Source: Pseudomonas paracarnis (GTDB lineage: Bacteria; Pseudomonadota; Gammaproteobacteria; Pseudomonadales; Pseudomonadaceae). From it: 64,000 nt of DNA. The notes below the pieces were generated by a model, which was not told the origin of the DNA, did not search any database, and worked only from the letters and a program-made list of their open reading frames with translations. The position numbers and the translations under genes are program-made. Below, piece after piece: positions 37,204-45,950 of the stretch; the first letter of the stretch is position 1, and every line of letters begins with the position of its first letter. Where the stretch lies: assembly GCF_904063055.1 (NCBI RefSeq), contig NZ_CAJFCN010000014.1, forward strand, positions 1 through 64,000, in the 5' to 3' direction.

Positions 37204-37464
37204 TCAGGCCCGCTGCTTCTCTGATTTTTCTACCTTTGTTTCTTTCACGCCTGCAGTGGCAGGCGCATCAACAATATTTACGGCATGCATGCCTTTTGGC
37301 CCTTGAATGATTTCAAAGTTGACACGCTGACCCGCTTTCAGCGTTTTGTAACCTTCCATCTGGATCGCTGAGAAATGCGCAAAAAGGTCCTCGGTCTTGC
37401 CGTCTTCAATGACGAAGCCGTAACCCTTGACATTGTTGAACCACTTGACCTTACCACTAGCCAT
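37204..37464 (-). CDS. cspD: Cold-shock domain protein CspD
   Basis: An 86-residue protein. The cold-shock fold carries RNP1 (NVKGYGFV) and RNP2-like (LFAHFSAI) motifs near residues 10-35, with a lysine/glutamate-rich tail ending KSEKQRA. In E. coli CspD inhibits replication in stationary phase. It is divergent from clpS, the arrangement conserved next to clpSA in many bacteria. ATG 37464 has GGGATAAGGGA upstream. Confidence 0.92.
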   Translation of the reverse strand: MASGKVKWFNNVKGYGFVIEDGKTEDLFAHFSAIQMEGYKTLKAGQRVNFEIIQGPKGMHAVNIVDAPATAGVKETKVEKSEKQRA

Positions 37465-37689
37465 TCCCTTATCCCTCTGCACCAGACTCCATCACTGGAG
37501 TATCATCCTGTCTATCCGTCCTAACCCGAATAAATAAGGTTGACTGCGCGGACCTTTTTTACCCACTGTGGGCTCTATTCGTTGTAACACCGTTTCGCCG
37601 ATAGTCAAGGTGACCAAAGGGTCAGAGTTGAAATTCTGACAGGCCGCCCCCACCACTGTAATTGAACCACTGACGAACCTTTCTTTCCC

Positions 37690-38058
37690 ATGCATGCAAA
37701 CAGCCAGATTCGACTAACATTCAATCAGGATCGCCCGGATCAGGAACATGACGACGACGGTTCTGCAGGCATTGCTGTTCAGGAGGCCAAGCCTGCTTTA
37801 CAGGCGCCGCCGATGTACAAGGTGGTTTTGTTTAATGATGACTACACACCGATGGATTTCGTCGTCGAAGTGCTCGAGGTGTTTTTCAACCTGAACCGCG
37901 AGTTGGCGACCAAGGTAATGCTGGCCGTTCACACAGAAGGACGGGCAGTATGTGGAGTGTTTACCCGCGACATCGCCGAGACAAAGGCCATGCAGGTCAA
38001 CCAGTACGCCAGGGAAAGCCAGCATCCGCTACTCTGTGAAATCGAGAAGGACGGTTAA
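37690..38058 (+). CDS. clpS: ATP-dependent Clp protease adaptor ClpS
   Basis: A 122-residue adaptor that gives N-degron substrates to ClpAP. The binding core is visible: VVLFNDDYTPMDFVVEVLEV and VHTEGRAVCGVFTRDIAETK. The N-terminal extension of about 40 residues is disordered. It precedes clpA by 29 nt, so the two are one operon. It belongs to the same pathway as the Aat and Bpt genes a few kb away. Confidence 0.97.
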   Translation: MHANSQIRLTFNQDRPDQEHDDDGSAGIAVQEAKPALQAPPMYKVVLFNDDYTPMDFVVEVLEVFFNLNRELATKVMLAVHTEGRAVCGVFTRDIAETKAMQVNQYARESQHPLLCEIEKDG

Positions 38059-38087
38059 CGCCGACCACTTGGGTATGAGGTGAAGCT

Positions 38088-40358
38088 ATGTTAAACCGCG
38101 AGCTCGAAGTCACCCTCAATCTTGCCTTCAAAGAGGCTCGTTCGAAGCGTCATGAATTCATGACCGTCGAACACCTTTTGCTGGCACTTTTGGATAACGA
38201 AGCTGCCGCCACCGTTCTACGTGCGTGCGGCGCCAACCTCGACAAGCTCAAGCATGACCTGCAGGAGTTTATCGACTCCACCACGCCACTGATCCCCGTG
38301 CATGACGAGGACCGCGAAACCCAGCCAACCCTGGGGTTCCAGCGGGTATTGCAGCGTGCTGTGTTCCACGTACAGAGCTCCGGTAAGCGTGAAGTCACGG
38401 GCGCGAATGTGCTGGTGGCAATTTTCAGCGAACAGGAAAGCCAGGCCGTGTTCCTGCTCAAGCAGCAGAGCGTTGCCCGTATTGATGTAGTCAATTACAT
38501 CGCCCACGGTATCTCCAAGGTGCCTGGGCACGGCGATCATTCCGAGGGCGAGCAGGATATGCAGGACGAGGAGGGCGGTGAATCTTCTTCTTCCAGCAAC
38601 CCGCTGGATGCCTATGCCAGCAACCTCAATGAAATGGCGCGCCAAGGGCGGATCGATCCGCTGGTGGGGCGTGAGCACGAGGTAGAGCGTGTAGCGCAGA
38701 TACTTGCGCGTCGTCGCAAGAACAACCCGTTGCTGGTGGGTGAGGCGGGCGTGGGTAAAACCGCAATTGCCGAAGGCCTGGCCAAGCGCATTGTCGATAA
38801 CCAGGTGCCAGACCTGCTGGCCAGCAGTGTCGTCTATTCCCTTGACCTGGGCGCGTTGCTCGCCGGGACCAAGTACCGTGGCGATTTCGAGAAACGCTTC
38901 AAGGCGTTGCTCGGCGAGCTGAAAAAACGCCCGCAGGCCATCCTGTTCATCGACGAGATCCATACCATCATTGGCGCCGGTGCGGCTTCCGGTGGGGTGA
39001 TGGACGCTTCCAACCTGCTCAAGCCGCTGCTGTCCTCCGGTGATATCCGCTGCATTGGTTCGACCACGTTCCAGGAATTTCGCGGCATCTTCGAAAAAGA
39101 CCGTGCCCTGGCGCGTCGCTTCCAGAAAGTCGACGTGTCCGAGCCGTCGGTTGAAGATACCATCGGCATCCTGCGTGGGCTCAAGGGGCGTTTTGAAGCG
39201 CACCATGGCATCGAGTACACCGATGAGGCCTTGCGTGCGGCGGCTGAGCTGGCGTCGCGCTACATCAATGACCGGCATATGCCTGACAAGGCCATCGATG
39301 TGATCGACGAAGCGGGTGCCTACCAGCGCCTGCAGCCGGTCGAGAAGCGCGTGAAGCGCATCGACGTGCCTCAGGTCGAGGACATCGTGGCCAAGATCGC
39401 GCGGATTCCGCCAAAACACGTCACCAGTTCCGACAAGGAGCTGCTGCGTAACCTGGAGCGCGACCTCAAGCTCACTGTGTTTGGCCAGGATGCGGCCATC
39501 GACTCGCTGTCCACGGCGATCAAGTTGTCCCGTGCGGGCCTCAAGTCGCCGGACAAGCCAGTCGGTTCGTTCCTGTTCGCAGGCCCGACCGGTGTCGGCA
39601 AGACCGAGGCGGCTCGCCAGTTGGCCAAGGCCATGGGCATCGAGCTGGTCCGTTTCGACATGTCCGAGTACATGGAGCGCCACACTGTGTCGCGCTTGAT
39701 CGGTGCGCCTCCGGGCTATGTCGGCTTCGACCAGGGCGGCCTGTTGACCGAGGCGATCACCAAGCAGCCACATTGCGTATTGCTGCTCGATGAAATCGAA
39801 AAGGCTCACCCGGAAGTCTTCAACCTGTTGTTGCAGGTCATGGACCACGGGACCCTGACCGATAACAACGGGCGCAAGGCGGACTTCCGCAATGTGATCG
39901 TGATCATGACCACCAACGCCGGTGCCGAAACGGCTGCGCGGGCTTCGATCGGCTTTACGCATCAGGATCACTCCTCCGATGCCATGGAAGTGATCAAGAA
40001 GAGCTTCACGCCGGAGTTCCGCAACCGCCTGGACACCATTATCCAGTTTGGTCGCCTCAGCCATGAGGTCATCAAAAGCGTGGTGGACAAGTTCCTCACC
40101 GAGCTTCAAGCGCAGTTGGAAGACAAGCGCGTGCAGCTGGATGTGACGGAAGCGGCCCGCAGTTGGATCGCAGAGGGCGGCTACGATGCGGCAATGGGCG
40201 CACGCCCGATGGCGCGTCTGATCCAGGACAAGATCAAGCGGCCACTGGCCGAAGAGATCCTGTTCGGCGAACTCTCCGACCATGGTGGCGTGGTGCACAT
40301 CGACCTGAAGGACGGCGAGCTGACCTTCGAGTTCGAGACCACGGCGGAAATGGCCTGA
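38088..40358 (+). CDS. clpA: ATP-dependent Clp protease ATPase subunit ClpA
   Basis: A 756-residue AAA+ unfoldase. An N-domain binds ClpS; D1 has Walker A GEAGVGKT at 218-225 and the D2 Walker A GPTGVGKT at 499-506. Between them FIDEIHTIIGAG is Walker B. It threads N-degron and ssrA-tagged proteins into ClpP, which is not encoded here. GAGGTGAAG serves as the ribosome-binding site. A strong terminator follows. Confidence 0.98.
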   Translation: MLNRELEVTLNLAFKEARSKRHEFMTVEHLLLALLDNEAAATVLRACGANLDKLKHDLQEFIDSTTPLIPVHDEDRETQPTLGFQRVLQRAVFHVQSSGKREVTGANVLVAIFSEQESQAVFLLKQQSVARIDVVNYIAHGISKVPGHGDHSEGEQDMQDEEGGESSSSSNPLDAYASNLNEMARQGRIDPLVGREHEVERVAQILARRRKNNPLLVGEAGVGKTAIAEGLAKRIVDNQVPDLLASSVVYSLDLGALLAGTKYRGDFEKRFKALLGELKKRPQAILFIDEIHTIIGAGAASGGVMDASNLLKPLLSSGDIRCIGSTTFQEFRGIFEKDRALARRFQKVDVSEPSVEDTIGILRGLKGRFEAHHGIEYTDEALRAAAELASRYINDRHMPDKAIDVIDEAGAYQRLQPVEKRVKRIDVPQVEDIVAKIARIPPKHVTSSDKELLRNLERDLKLTVFGQDAAIDSLSTAIKLSRAGLKSPDKPVGSFLFAGPTGVGKTEAARQLAKAMGIELVRFDMSEYMERHTVSRLIGAPPGYVGFDQGGLLTEAITKQPHCVLLLDEIEKAHPEVFNLLLQVMDHGTLTDNNGRKADFRNVIVIMTTNAGAETAARASIGFTHQDHSSDAMEVIKKSFTPEFRNRLDTIIQFGRLSHEVIKSVVDKFLTELQAQLEDKRVQLDVTEAARSWIAEGGYDAAMGARPMARLIQDKIKRPLAEEILFGELSDHGGVVHIDLKDGELTFEFETTAEMA

Positions 40359-40377
40359 TCGTTAGCTGCAACATTGC

Positions 40378-40402
40378 AAAAGGCGCCGAAAGGCGCCTTT
40401 TG
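40378..40402 (+). terminator. Terminator of clpSA
   Basis: The 10-bp stem AAAAGGCGCC/GGCGCCTTTT (40378-40387 and 40392-40401) has a GAAA loop, 20 nt beyond the clpA stop. Confidence 0.9.
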
Positions 40403-40440
40403 CTGCCTGAAATACGATTTACGAGGCTGTGACCATCAAC

Positions 40441-40528
40441 TGTGGGAGCTGGGTTGCCTGCGATGGCGGTCCTTCAGTCGCACATCGTTAACTGGCCCAC
40501 CGCTATCGCAGGCAAGCCAGCTCCCACA
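40441..40528. repeat. REP doublet 5
   Basis: TGTGGGAGCTGGGTTGCCTG (one base changed from the usual GGCTTGCC) is followed by the standard right arm. It lies between the converging clpA and infA genes. Confidence 0.9.
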
Positions 40529-40563
40529 GGGTCAAGTGGCGACTGTTAAATCCTGCGCACACA

Positions 40564-40590
40564 AAAACGCCCGGCATAACCGGGCGTTTT
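40564..40590 (-). terminator. Terminator of infA
   Basis: The 11-bp stem AAAACGCCCGG/CCGGGCGTTTT (40564-40574 and 40580-40590) has a 5-nt loop and sits 13 nt beyond the infA stop. Confidence 0.9.
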
Positions 40591-40602
40591 GTATTGACTT
40601 GC

Positions 40603-40821
40603 TTAGCGAGCGCGGTAAGTGATGCGCCCTTTGCTCAAGTCATAGGGCGTCAGCTCGACGCGCACTTTGTCACCGGTAAGAATACGAATGTAGTTCTTGC
40701 GCATCTTGCCGGAGATATGCGCGGTTACGACGTGCCCATTTTCCAACTCCACACGAAACATGGTGTTGGGCAGGGTGTCGACGACAGTGCCTTCCATTTC
40801 GAAGCTGTCTTCTTTCGACAT
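40603..40821 (-). CDS. infA: Translation initiation factor IF-1
   Basis: A 72-residue protein with the S1/OB-fold sequence [20 protein letters not shown] and the conserved [20 protein letters not shown]. It binds the ribosomal A site with IF-2 and IF-3 during initiation. It is downstream of bpt and aat on the same strand, the usual place in Pseudomonas. ATG 40821 gives the family length; the frame is open further upstream. Confidence 0.97.
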
Positions 40822-40921
40822 GCAGTAAAGCCCTCGGTATCCAGTGAATGGCCCGGTGCAACTGCGCCAGGCAAAAGCGGCGTGCATTGTGCCCGAAAAA
40901 GGGTGTTCAAGCCAAGGGGTT

Positions 40922-41629
40922 CTAGTTAAGCGTGACCCATCTTTGATTAATCAGCAGCTCAATGGGCCGATATTGGGTCTTGTAGTTCATCTTTTTGCAG
41001 TTCTTGATCCAGTATCCGAGGTACACCGCTTCCAGTTCCAGGCGCAGCGCTTCGCCTATCTGCCACAGGATGGCGAAGCGCCCGAGGCTGCGCCGTTCTT
41101 CGGTCGGTTCATAGAAGGTGTACACCGCCGAGAGGCCGTTGGGCAGTAGGTCGGTGACCGCCACGGCCAACAGGCGGCCGTCGAGGCGGAATTCGTAGAA
41201 CCGCGAAAAGGGCAGGTCACGCACCAGGAATGTGGAAAACTGGTCGCGGCTGGGCGGATACATATCGCCGTCGGCATGACGCTGCTCGATATAGCGTTGG
41301 TAGAGATCGAAATATTCTTCGCTGTATTGGGGTTTGGTGGCGTGTACGGTCAGGTCGGCGTTGCGCTTGAGAATGCGTTTCTGGTTACGGTCGGGCGAAA
41401 ACTGCGCAACCGGGATGCGTGCGGGCACGCAGGCATTACAGTTCTGGCAATGGGGGCGATACAGGTGATCGCCGCTGCGCCGGAAGCCCATCTCGGACAG
41501 GTCGGCATACACATGCACGTCCATGGGCTGGCTGGGATCGAGGAACAGCGTGGTGGCCTGCTCGTCGGGCAGATAGCTGCATGAGTGGGCTTGAGTGGCA
41601 TAGAACTTCAAGCGCGCCAGCTCGGTCAT
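40922..41629 (-). CDS. bpt: Leucyl transferase Bpt (Asp/Glu N-degron)
   Basis: A 235-residue ATE1-like transferase that moves leucine from Leu-tRNA to proteins starting with Asp or Glu, making ClpS substrates. Key features are the N-terminal [13 protein letters not shown] and [14 protein letters not shown] cysteine cluster, and [20 protein letters not shown]. In bacteria this is Bpt, not the arginyltransferase of eukaryotes. It follows aat after about 56 nt. Confidence 0.95.
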
Positions 41630-41685
41630 GATCAACCCTCGGGATAAGCTTTGAAATAAGTGTAAGCCACGTGCGCGAAAGTCGC

Positions 41686-42366
41686 CTAGGAAACCCACGG
41701 CCCGGCGTTGGGTTGGTCCAGATGTTTGTCCAGGAAGTCAGCGAAGACGCTGCGCGGTATGCCGCGGGCACCCAGGCTGTGCAGGTGATCATTGGGCATC
41801 TGGCAATCGATCAGTACAAATCCCCAGGCTTGCAGTTGCCGGGTCAATGTGGCGAAGCCGAATTTGGAGGCGTTGTCGGCGCGGCTGAACATGGACTCGC
41901 CAAAAAACAACTGGCCCATCGCCAGGCCATACAGGCCACCTACCAGTTCGCCCTGGTCCCAGACCTCGACGGAATGCGCGTAGCCACGCTGGTGCAGCTC
42001 CAGATAGGCCTGCTGGATGCTTTCGGTGATCCAGGTGCCATCGGCATAGGCACGGGGCGCGGCGCAGGCGTGTATGACGGCGGCGAAATCCTGGTCGAAG
42101 GTCACGGTATAGCGCTGCTGGCGCAATAATTTGCCCAGGCTGCGGGAAACATGCAGCTCGTCAGGGAATATCACTGTGCGAGGGTCGGGTGACCACCAGA
42201 GGATAGGCTGGCCTTCGGAGAACCAGGGAAAACAGCCATGACGGTAGGCCTGGATCAGTCGTTCGGCCGACAGGTCGCCACCGGCGGCGAGCAGGCCGTT
42301 GGGTTCGCGCATGGCCTTGGCCAAAGGTGGGAACGTCAGGGTGTCGCGTTGTAACCAGGTCAGCAT
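41686..42366 (-). CDS. aat: Leucyl/phenylalanyl-tRNA-protein transferase Aat
   Basis: A 226-residue enzyme that adds Leu or Phe to proteins with N-terminal Lys or Arg. The signature GLLAAGGDLSAERLIQAYRH, then GCFPWF and WWSPDPRTVIFPDELHVSRS, is clear. I use ATG 42366 (MLTWLQRDTLTFPPL), which matches the family start; a GTG at 42417 would add 17 residues, and neither has a strong ribosome-binding site. It heads the aat-bpt-infA unit. Confidence 0.95.
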   Translation of the reverse strand: MLTWLQRDTLTFPPLAKAMREPNGLLAAGGDLSAERLIQAYRHGCFPWFSEGQPILWWSPDPRTVIFPDELHVSRSLGKLLRQQRYTVTFDQDFAAVIHACAAPRAYADGTWITESIQQAYLELHQRGYAHSVEVWDQGELVGGLYGLAMGQLFFGESMFSRADNASKFGFATLTRQLQAWGFVLIDCQMPNDHLHSLGARGIPRSVFADFLDKHLDQPNAGPWVS

Positions 42367-42840
42367 GGCATCCAGGCTTACGGAAGGGGAGGGGAGTGGC
42401 AGGTCATGTACCTGCACCGCAAGTGTTGATTATTGACGACCCGGCGCCACGGGGCCAGCCCGAATAGGCTATTAACGAGGATTAGCATGAGCGGGTGTTT
42501 CTGCAACTCTGCACACAGGGTGTGGTCGTAATCGGGTCTGGCGCATGCCGGCCATTTGCCAAGCTTGCCTGGATTGCTAAATACAGCTCATAAGCCTTTG
42601 TCAGCAAAGGCAATGCATGCTCAAATTGTCCGTGCAGTCAGGTGAAGGGCAAGTGCGTGGCATCGCGCACGCAAACCCGTACAATGCGGCCATTGTGGCG
42701 TTATCGCCATTTCACCTATCCGTCACCGGATGTTAAAAGTAGATTCAGCAACATTCGTTCATTTTTCAGCTGCTCCGGATAGAGCAGTCGTGTAGTCATT
42801 TAACAGATGGACGCGCTAAAGGCGCAGGAATAGACCCGTT
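42367..42840. other. Divergent region between aat and ftsK
   Basis: No gene is supported in these 474 nt, although P. aeruginosa carries trxB1 at this place. It contains a likely ftsK promoter and inverted repeats: GCCTTTG/CAAAGGC (42592-42609), ACAATG/CATTGT and TGGCG/CGCCA just after the promoter. Confidence 0.65.
42657..42685 (+). promoter_or_regulatory. Probable sigma-70 promoter of ftsK
   Basis: GTGGCA (42657-42662) and TACAAT (42680-42685) are 17 nt apart. The -10 box overlaps the dyad ACAATG-CGGC-CATTGT, and TGGCG-TTAT-CGCCA follows directly, so repressor binding or leader structure is possible. The transcript leader would be about 150 nt. Confidence 0.35.
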
Positions 42841-45249
42841 TTGAAGAAATCCGCCGCAGCACCTAAAGCAGCAGTCGTACCGGCCTGGCGCCAGCACCTG
42901 CATTACCGACTCAAGGAAGGCGCACTGATTGCCATCGGTGCGCTGTGTCTGTTCCTGATGATGGCCTTGCTCACCTATGGCAAGGACGATCCGGGCTGGA
43001 GTCATAACAGCAAGATCGATGACGTGCAGAATTTCGGCGGCCCTGTAGGTTCTTACAGCGCCGATATCCTCTTCATGATCCTGGGTTACTTCGCCTACAT
43101 TTTCCCGCTGTTGCTGGCGATCAAGACCTGGCAGATCTTCCGCCAGCGTCACGAGCCGTGGCAGTGGAGCGGCTGGCTGTTCTCCTGGCGCCTGATCGGC
43201 CTGGTGTTCCTGGTGCTGTCGGGCGCTGCGCTGGCGCATATCCACTTCCATGCACCGACCGGCTTGCCGGCGGGCGCGGGCGGGGCTCTGGGCGAAAGCC
43301 TCGGCGACCTGGCACGCCGTACCCTGAATATCCAGGGCAGCACCCTGATGTTCATCGCGCTGTTCCTGTTCGGCCTGACGGTATTCACCGACCTGTCATG
43401 GTTCAAGGTGATGGACGTGACCGGCAAGATCACCCTCGACCTGTTCGAATTGTTCCAGGGCGCCGCCAACCGCTGGTGGGCCGCCCGTGTCGAGCGCAAG
43501 CAAATGGTGGCGCAGTTGCGTGAGGTTGACACCCGTGTCAACGAGGTGGTGGCTCCAAGCACGCCGGATCGACGCGAGCAAGCCAAGGTCAAGGAGCGCT
43601 TGATCGAGCGCGAGCAGGCCCTGAGCAAGCACATGTCGGACCGTGAAAAGCAGGTGCCGCCCGTGATCGCCCCGGCACCGCCCAAGGCGCCGGAGCCCAG
43701 CCATCGCGTGCAAAAAGAGAAGCAGGCACCGTTGTTTATCGACAGCGCTGTCGAAGGCACCTTGCCGCCGATCTCGATTCTGGACCCGGCCGAAAAGAAA
43801 CAACTCAACTATTCCCCCGAATCCCTGGCGGCTGTCGGTCACCTGCTGGAAATCAAGCTCAAGGAGTTCGGCGTCGAAGTGTCGGTGGACTCGATCCATC
43901 CGGGCCCGGTGATTACCCGTTACGAAATCCAACCGGCCGCCGGGGTAAAAGTCAGCCGTATTTCCAACCTGGCCAAAGATTTGGCACGTTCCCTGGCCGT
44001 CACCAGCGTGCGCGTGGTGGAAGTGATCCCGGGCAAGACCACCGTGGGTATCGAGATCCCCAACGAAGACCGGCAGATCGTGCGCTTCTCCGAAGTGCTG
44101 TCGACCCCGGAATACGACAACTTCAAATCGCCGGTCACCCTGGCGCTCGGCCATGACATCGGCGGCAAGCCGGTGATTACCGACCTGGCGAAAATGCCGC
44201 ACCTGCTGGTAGCCGGTACCACCGGTTCCGGTAAGTCGGTAGGTGTGAACGCCATGATCCTGTCGATCCTGTTCAAGTCCGGGCCGGATGACGCCAAGCT
44301 GATCATGATCGACCCGAAGATGCTGGAACTGTCGATCTACGAAGGCATCCCGCACCTGCTGTGCCCGGTGGTTACCGACATGAAGGACGCCGCCAACGCC
44401 CTGCGTTGGAGCGTTGCCGAGATGGAGCGCCGCTACAAGCTGATGGCGAAGATGGGCGTGCGTAACCTGTCGGGCTTCAATGCCAAGGTCAAGGAAGCCC
44501 AGGACGCCGGCACACCGCTGACCGACCCGCTGTACAAGCGCGAAAGCATTCACGATGAAGCACCGCTGCTGACCAAGCTGCCGACCATCGTGGTGGTGGT
44601 CGATGAATTTGCCGACATGATGATGATCGTCGGCAAGAAGGTTGAAGAGCTGATCGCCCGTATCGCCCAGAAGGCGCGGGCGGCGGGCATCCACTTGATT
44701 CTCGCGACCCAGCGGCCGTCGGTGGACGTGATCACCGGCCTGATCAAGGCCAACATTCCGACGCGCATGGCGTTCCAGGTCTCCAGCAAGATCGACTCGC
44801 GTACCATCATCGACCAGGGTGGCGCCGAGCAACTGCTGGGCCACGGTGACATGCTGTACATGCCGCCCGGGACCAGCCTGCCGATTCGCGTTCACGGCGC
44901 CTTTGTTTCCGATGACGAAGTCCACCGTGTGGTCGAAGCCTGGAAACTGCGCGGCGCGCCGGAATATAACGACGACATTCTCGCTGGCGTGGAAGAGGCC
45001 GGCAGCGGCTTCGACGGTGGCAGCAGCGGTGGCGACGATGATGCTGAAACCGACGCGCTCTACGACGAGGCCGTGGCCTTCGTACTGGAAAGCCGCCGTG
45101 CCTCGATTTCGGCGGTGCAGCGCAAGCTTAAAATCGGCTACAACCGCGCCGCCCGCATGATCGAAGCCATGGAAATGGCCGGCGTCGTGACCGCAATGAA
45201 CACCAATGGCTCGCGTGAAGTCATCGCCCCTGGGCAGATGCGCGACTGA
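42841..45249 (+). CDS. ftsK: DNA translocase FtsK
   Basis: An 802-residue septal DNA pump that aligns dif sites for XerCD. The N-terminus has four membrane segments (starting near GALIAIGALCLFLMMALL), then a short linker. The motor domain has Walker A GTTGSGKS at 459-466 and Walker B IVVVVDEFADMM. The C-terminal gamma domain (SISAVQRKLKIGYNRAARMI) reads KOPS sequences. The start is TTG at 42841, AGGAA being 10 nt upstream; I see no better ATG. It opens the ftsK-lolA-rarA-crcB-serS-cysG series. Confidence 0.95.
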   Translation: MKKSAAAPKAAVVPAWRQHLHYRLKEGALIAIGALCLFLMMALLTYGKDDPGWSHNSKIDDVQNFGGPVGSYSADILFMILGYFAYIFPLLLAIKTWQIFRQRHEPWQWSGWLFSWRLIGLVFLVLSGAALAHIHFHAPTGLPAGAGGALGESLGDLARRTLNIQGSTLMFIALFLFGLTVFTDLSWFKVMDVTGKITLDLFELFQGAANRWWAARVERKQMVAQLREVDTRVNEVVAPSTPDRREQAKVKERLIEREQALSKHMSDREKQVPPVIAPAPPKAPEPSHRVQKEKQAPLFIDSAVEGTLPPISILDPAEKKQLNYSPESLAAVGHLLEIKLKEFGVEVSVDSIHPGPVITRYEIQPAAGVKVSRISNLAKDLARSLAVTSVRVVEVIPGKTTVGIEIPNEDRQIVRFSEVLSTPEYDNFKSPVTLALGHDIGGKPVITDLAKMPHLLVAGTTGSGKSVGVNAMILSILFKSGPDDAKLIMIDPKMLELSIYEGIPHLLCPVVTDMKDAANALRWSVAEMERRYKLMAKMGVRNLSGFNAKVKEAQDAGTPLTDPLYKRESIHDEAPLLTKLPTIVVVVDEFADMMMIVGKKVEELIARIAQKARAAGIHLILATQRPSVDVITGLIKANIPTRMAFQVSSKIDSRTIIDQGGAEQLLGHGDMLYMPPGTSLPIRVHGAFVSDDEVHRVVEAWKLRGAPEYNDDILAGVEEAGSGFDGGSSGGDDDAETDALYDEAVAFVLESRRASISAVQRKLKIGYNRAARMIEAMEMAGVVTAMNTNGSREVIAPGQMRD

Positions 45250-45303
45250 TTCCGCGCCGCGTGGCAACACGCGGCGTGCCCTGACTACTCAATGAGGACT
45301 CCC

Positions 45304-45927
45304 ATGCGCTTTATCCGCATGCTGTTGTTGCCGGCCCTGGCCTTGACCGCTGTTTCGGCTCACGCTGACCCGGCTTCCGTCGCCAGCCTGAAGAACCTGT
45401 TGGACAAATCCCAGACCCTCACCGCGCGCTTCTCCCAGCTCACCCTGGATGCCGGCGGCACCCAGTTGCAGGAAACAGCCGGTGAAATGGCCGTGCAGCG
45501 CCCAGGGCTGTTCTACTGGCATACCGAAGGCAAGGCTGAGCAGACCATCGTTTCCGACGGCCAGAAAGTCACGCTGTGGGACCCGGACCTGGAACAAGCC
45601 ACCATCAAGAAGCTCGATCCACGCCTGAACCAGACCCCGGCACTGCTGCTGTCGGGTGATGTGTCGAAAATCAACGACAGCTTCGACATCACCTCCAAGC
45701 AGACCAGCAACGTCATCGAATTCACCCTCAAGCCAAAATCCAAGGACACGCTGTTTGACACGCTGTCCTTGTCGTTCGGCAACGGCGTGATCAACAACAT
45801 GCGCCTGGTCGACAGCGTCGGCCAGCGCACCGATATCCTGTTCTCCGGAGTCAAGGCCAACCAGCCGGTGCCCGCGTCCAAGTTCAAGTTCGACATCCCC
45901 AAGGGTGCCGACGTGATCCAGGAATAA
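45304..45927 (+). CDS. lolA: Outer-membrane lipoprotein carrier protein LolA
   Basis: A 207-residue periplasmic chaperone that takes lipoproteins from LolCDE to LolB. A signal peptide (MRFIRMLLLPALALTAVSAH) ends at AHA before DPAS. The rest is the open beta-barrel pattern (FSQLTLDAGGTQLQETAGEM, PGLFYWHTEGK). The ATG at 45304 has GAGG 6 nt upstream, so I prefer it to 45292. It is 54 nt after ftsK. Confidence 0.95.
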   Translation: MRFIRMLLLPALALTAVSAHADPASVASLKNLLDKSQTLTARFSQLTLDAGGTQLQETAGEMAVQRPGLFYWHTEGKAEQTIVSDGQKVTLWDPDLEQATIKKLDPRLNQTPALLLSGDVSKINDSFDITSKQTSNVIEFTLKPKSKDTLFDTLSLSFGNGVINNMRLVDSVGQRTDILFSGVKANQPVPASKFKFDIPKGADVIQE

Positions 45928-45950
45928 TCTAGAGGTTTCAAACGCTGCCC

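Noticed and set aside
38217..40298. A 693-codon open frame opposite clpA
   Set aside because: Shadow of clpA; no ribosome-binding site or family match.
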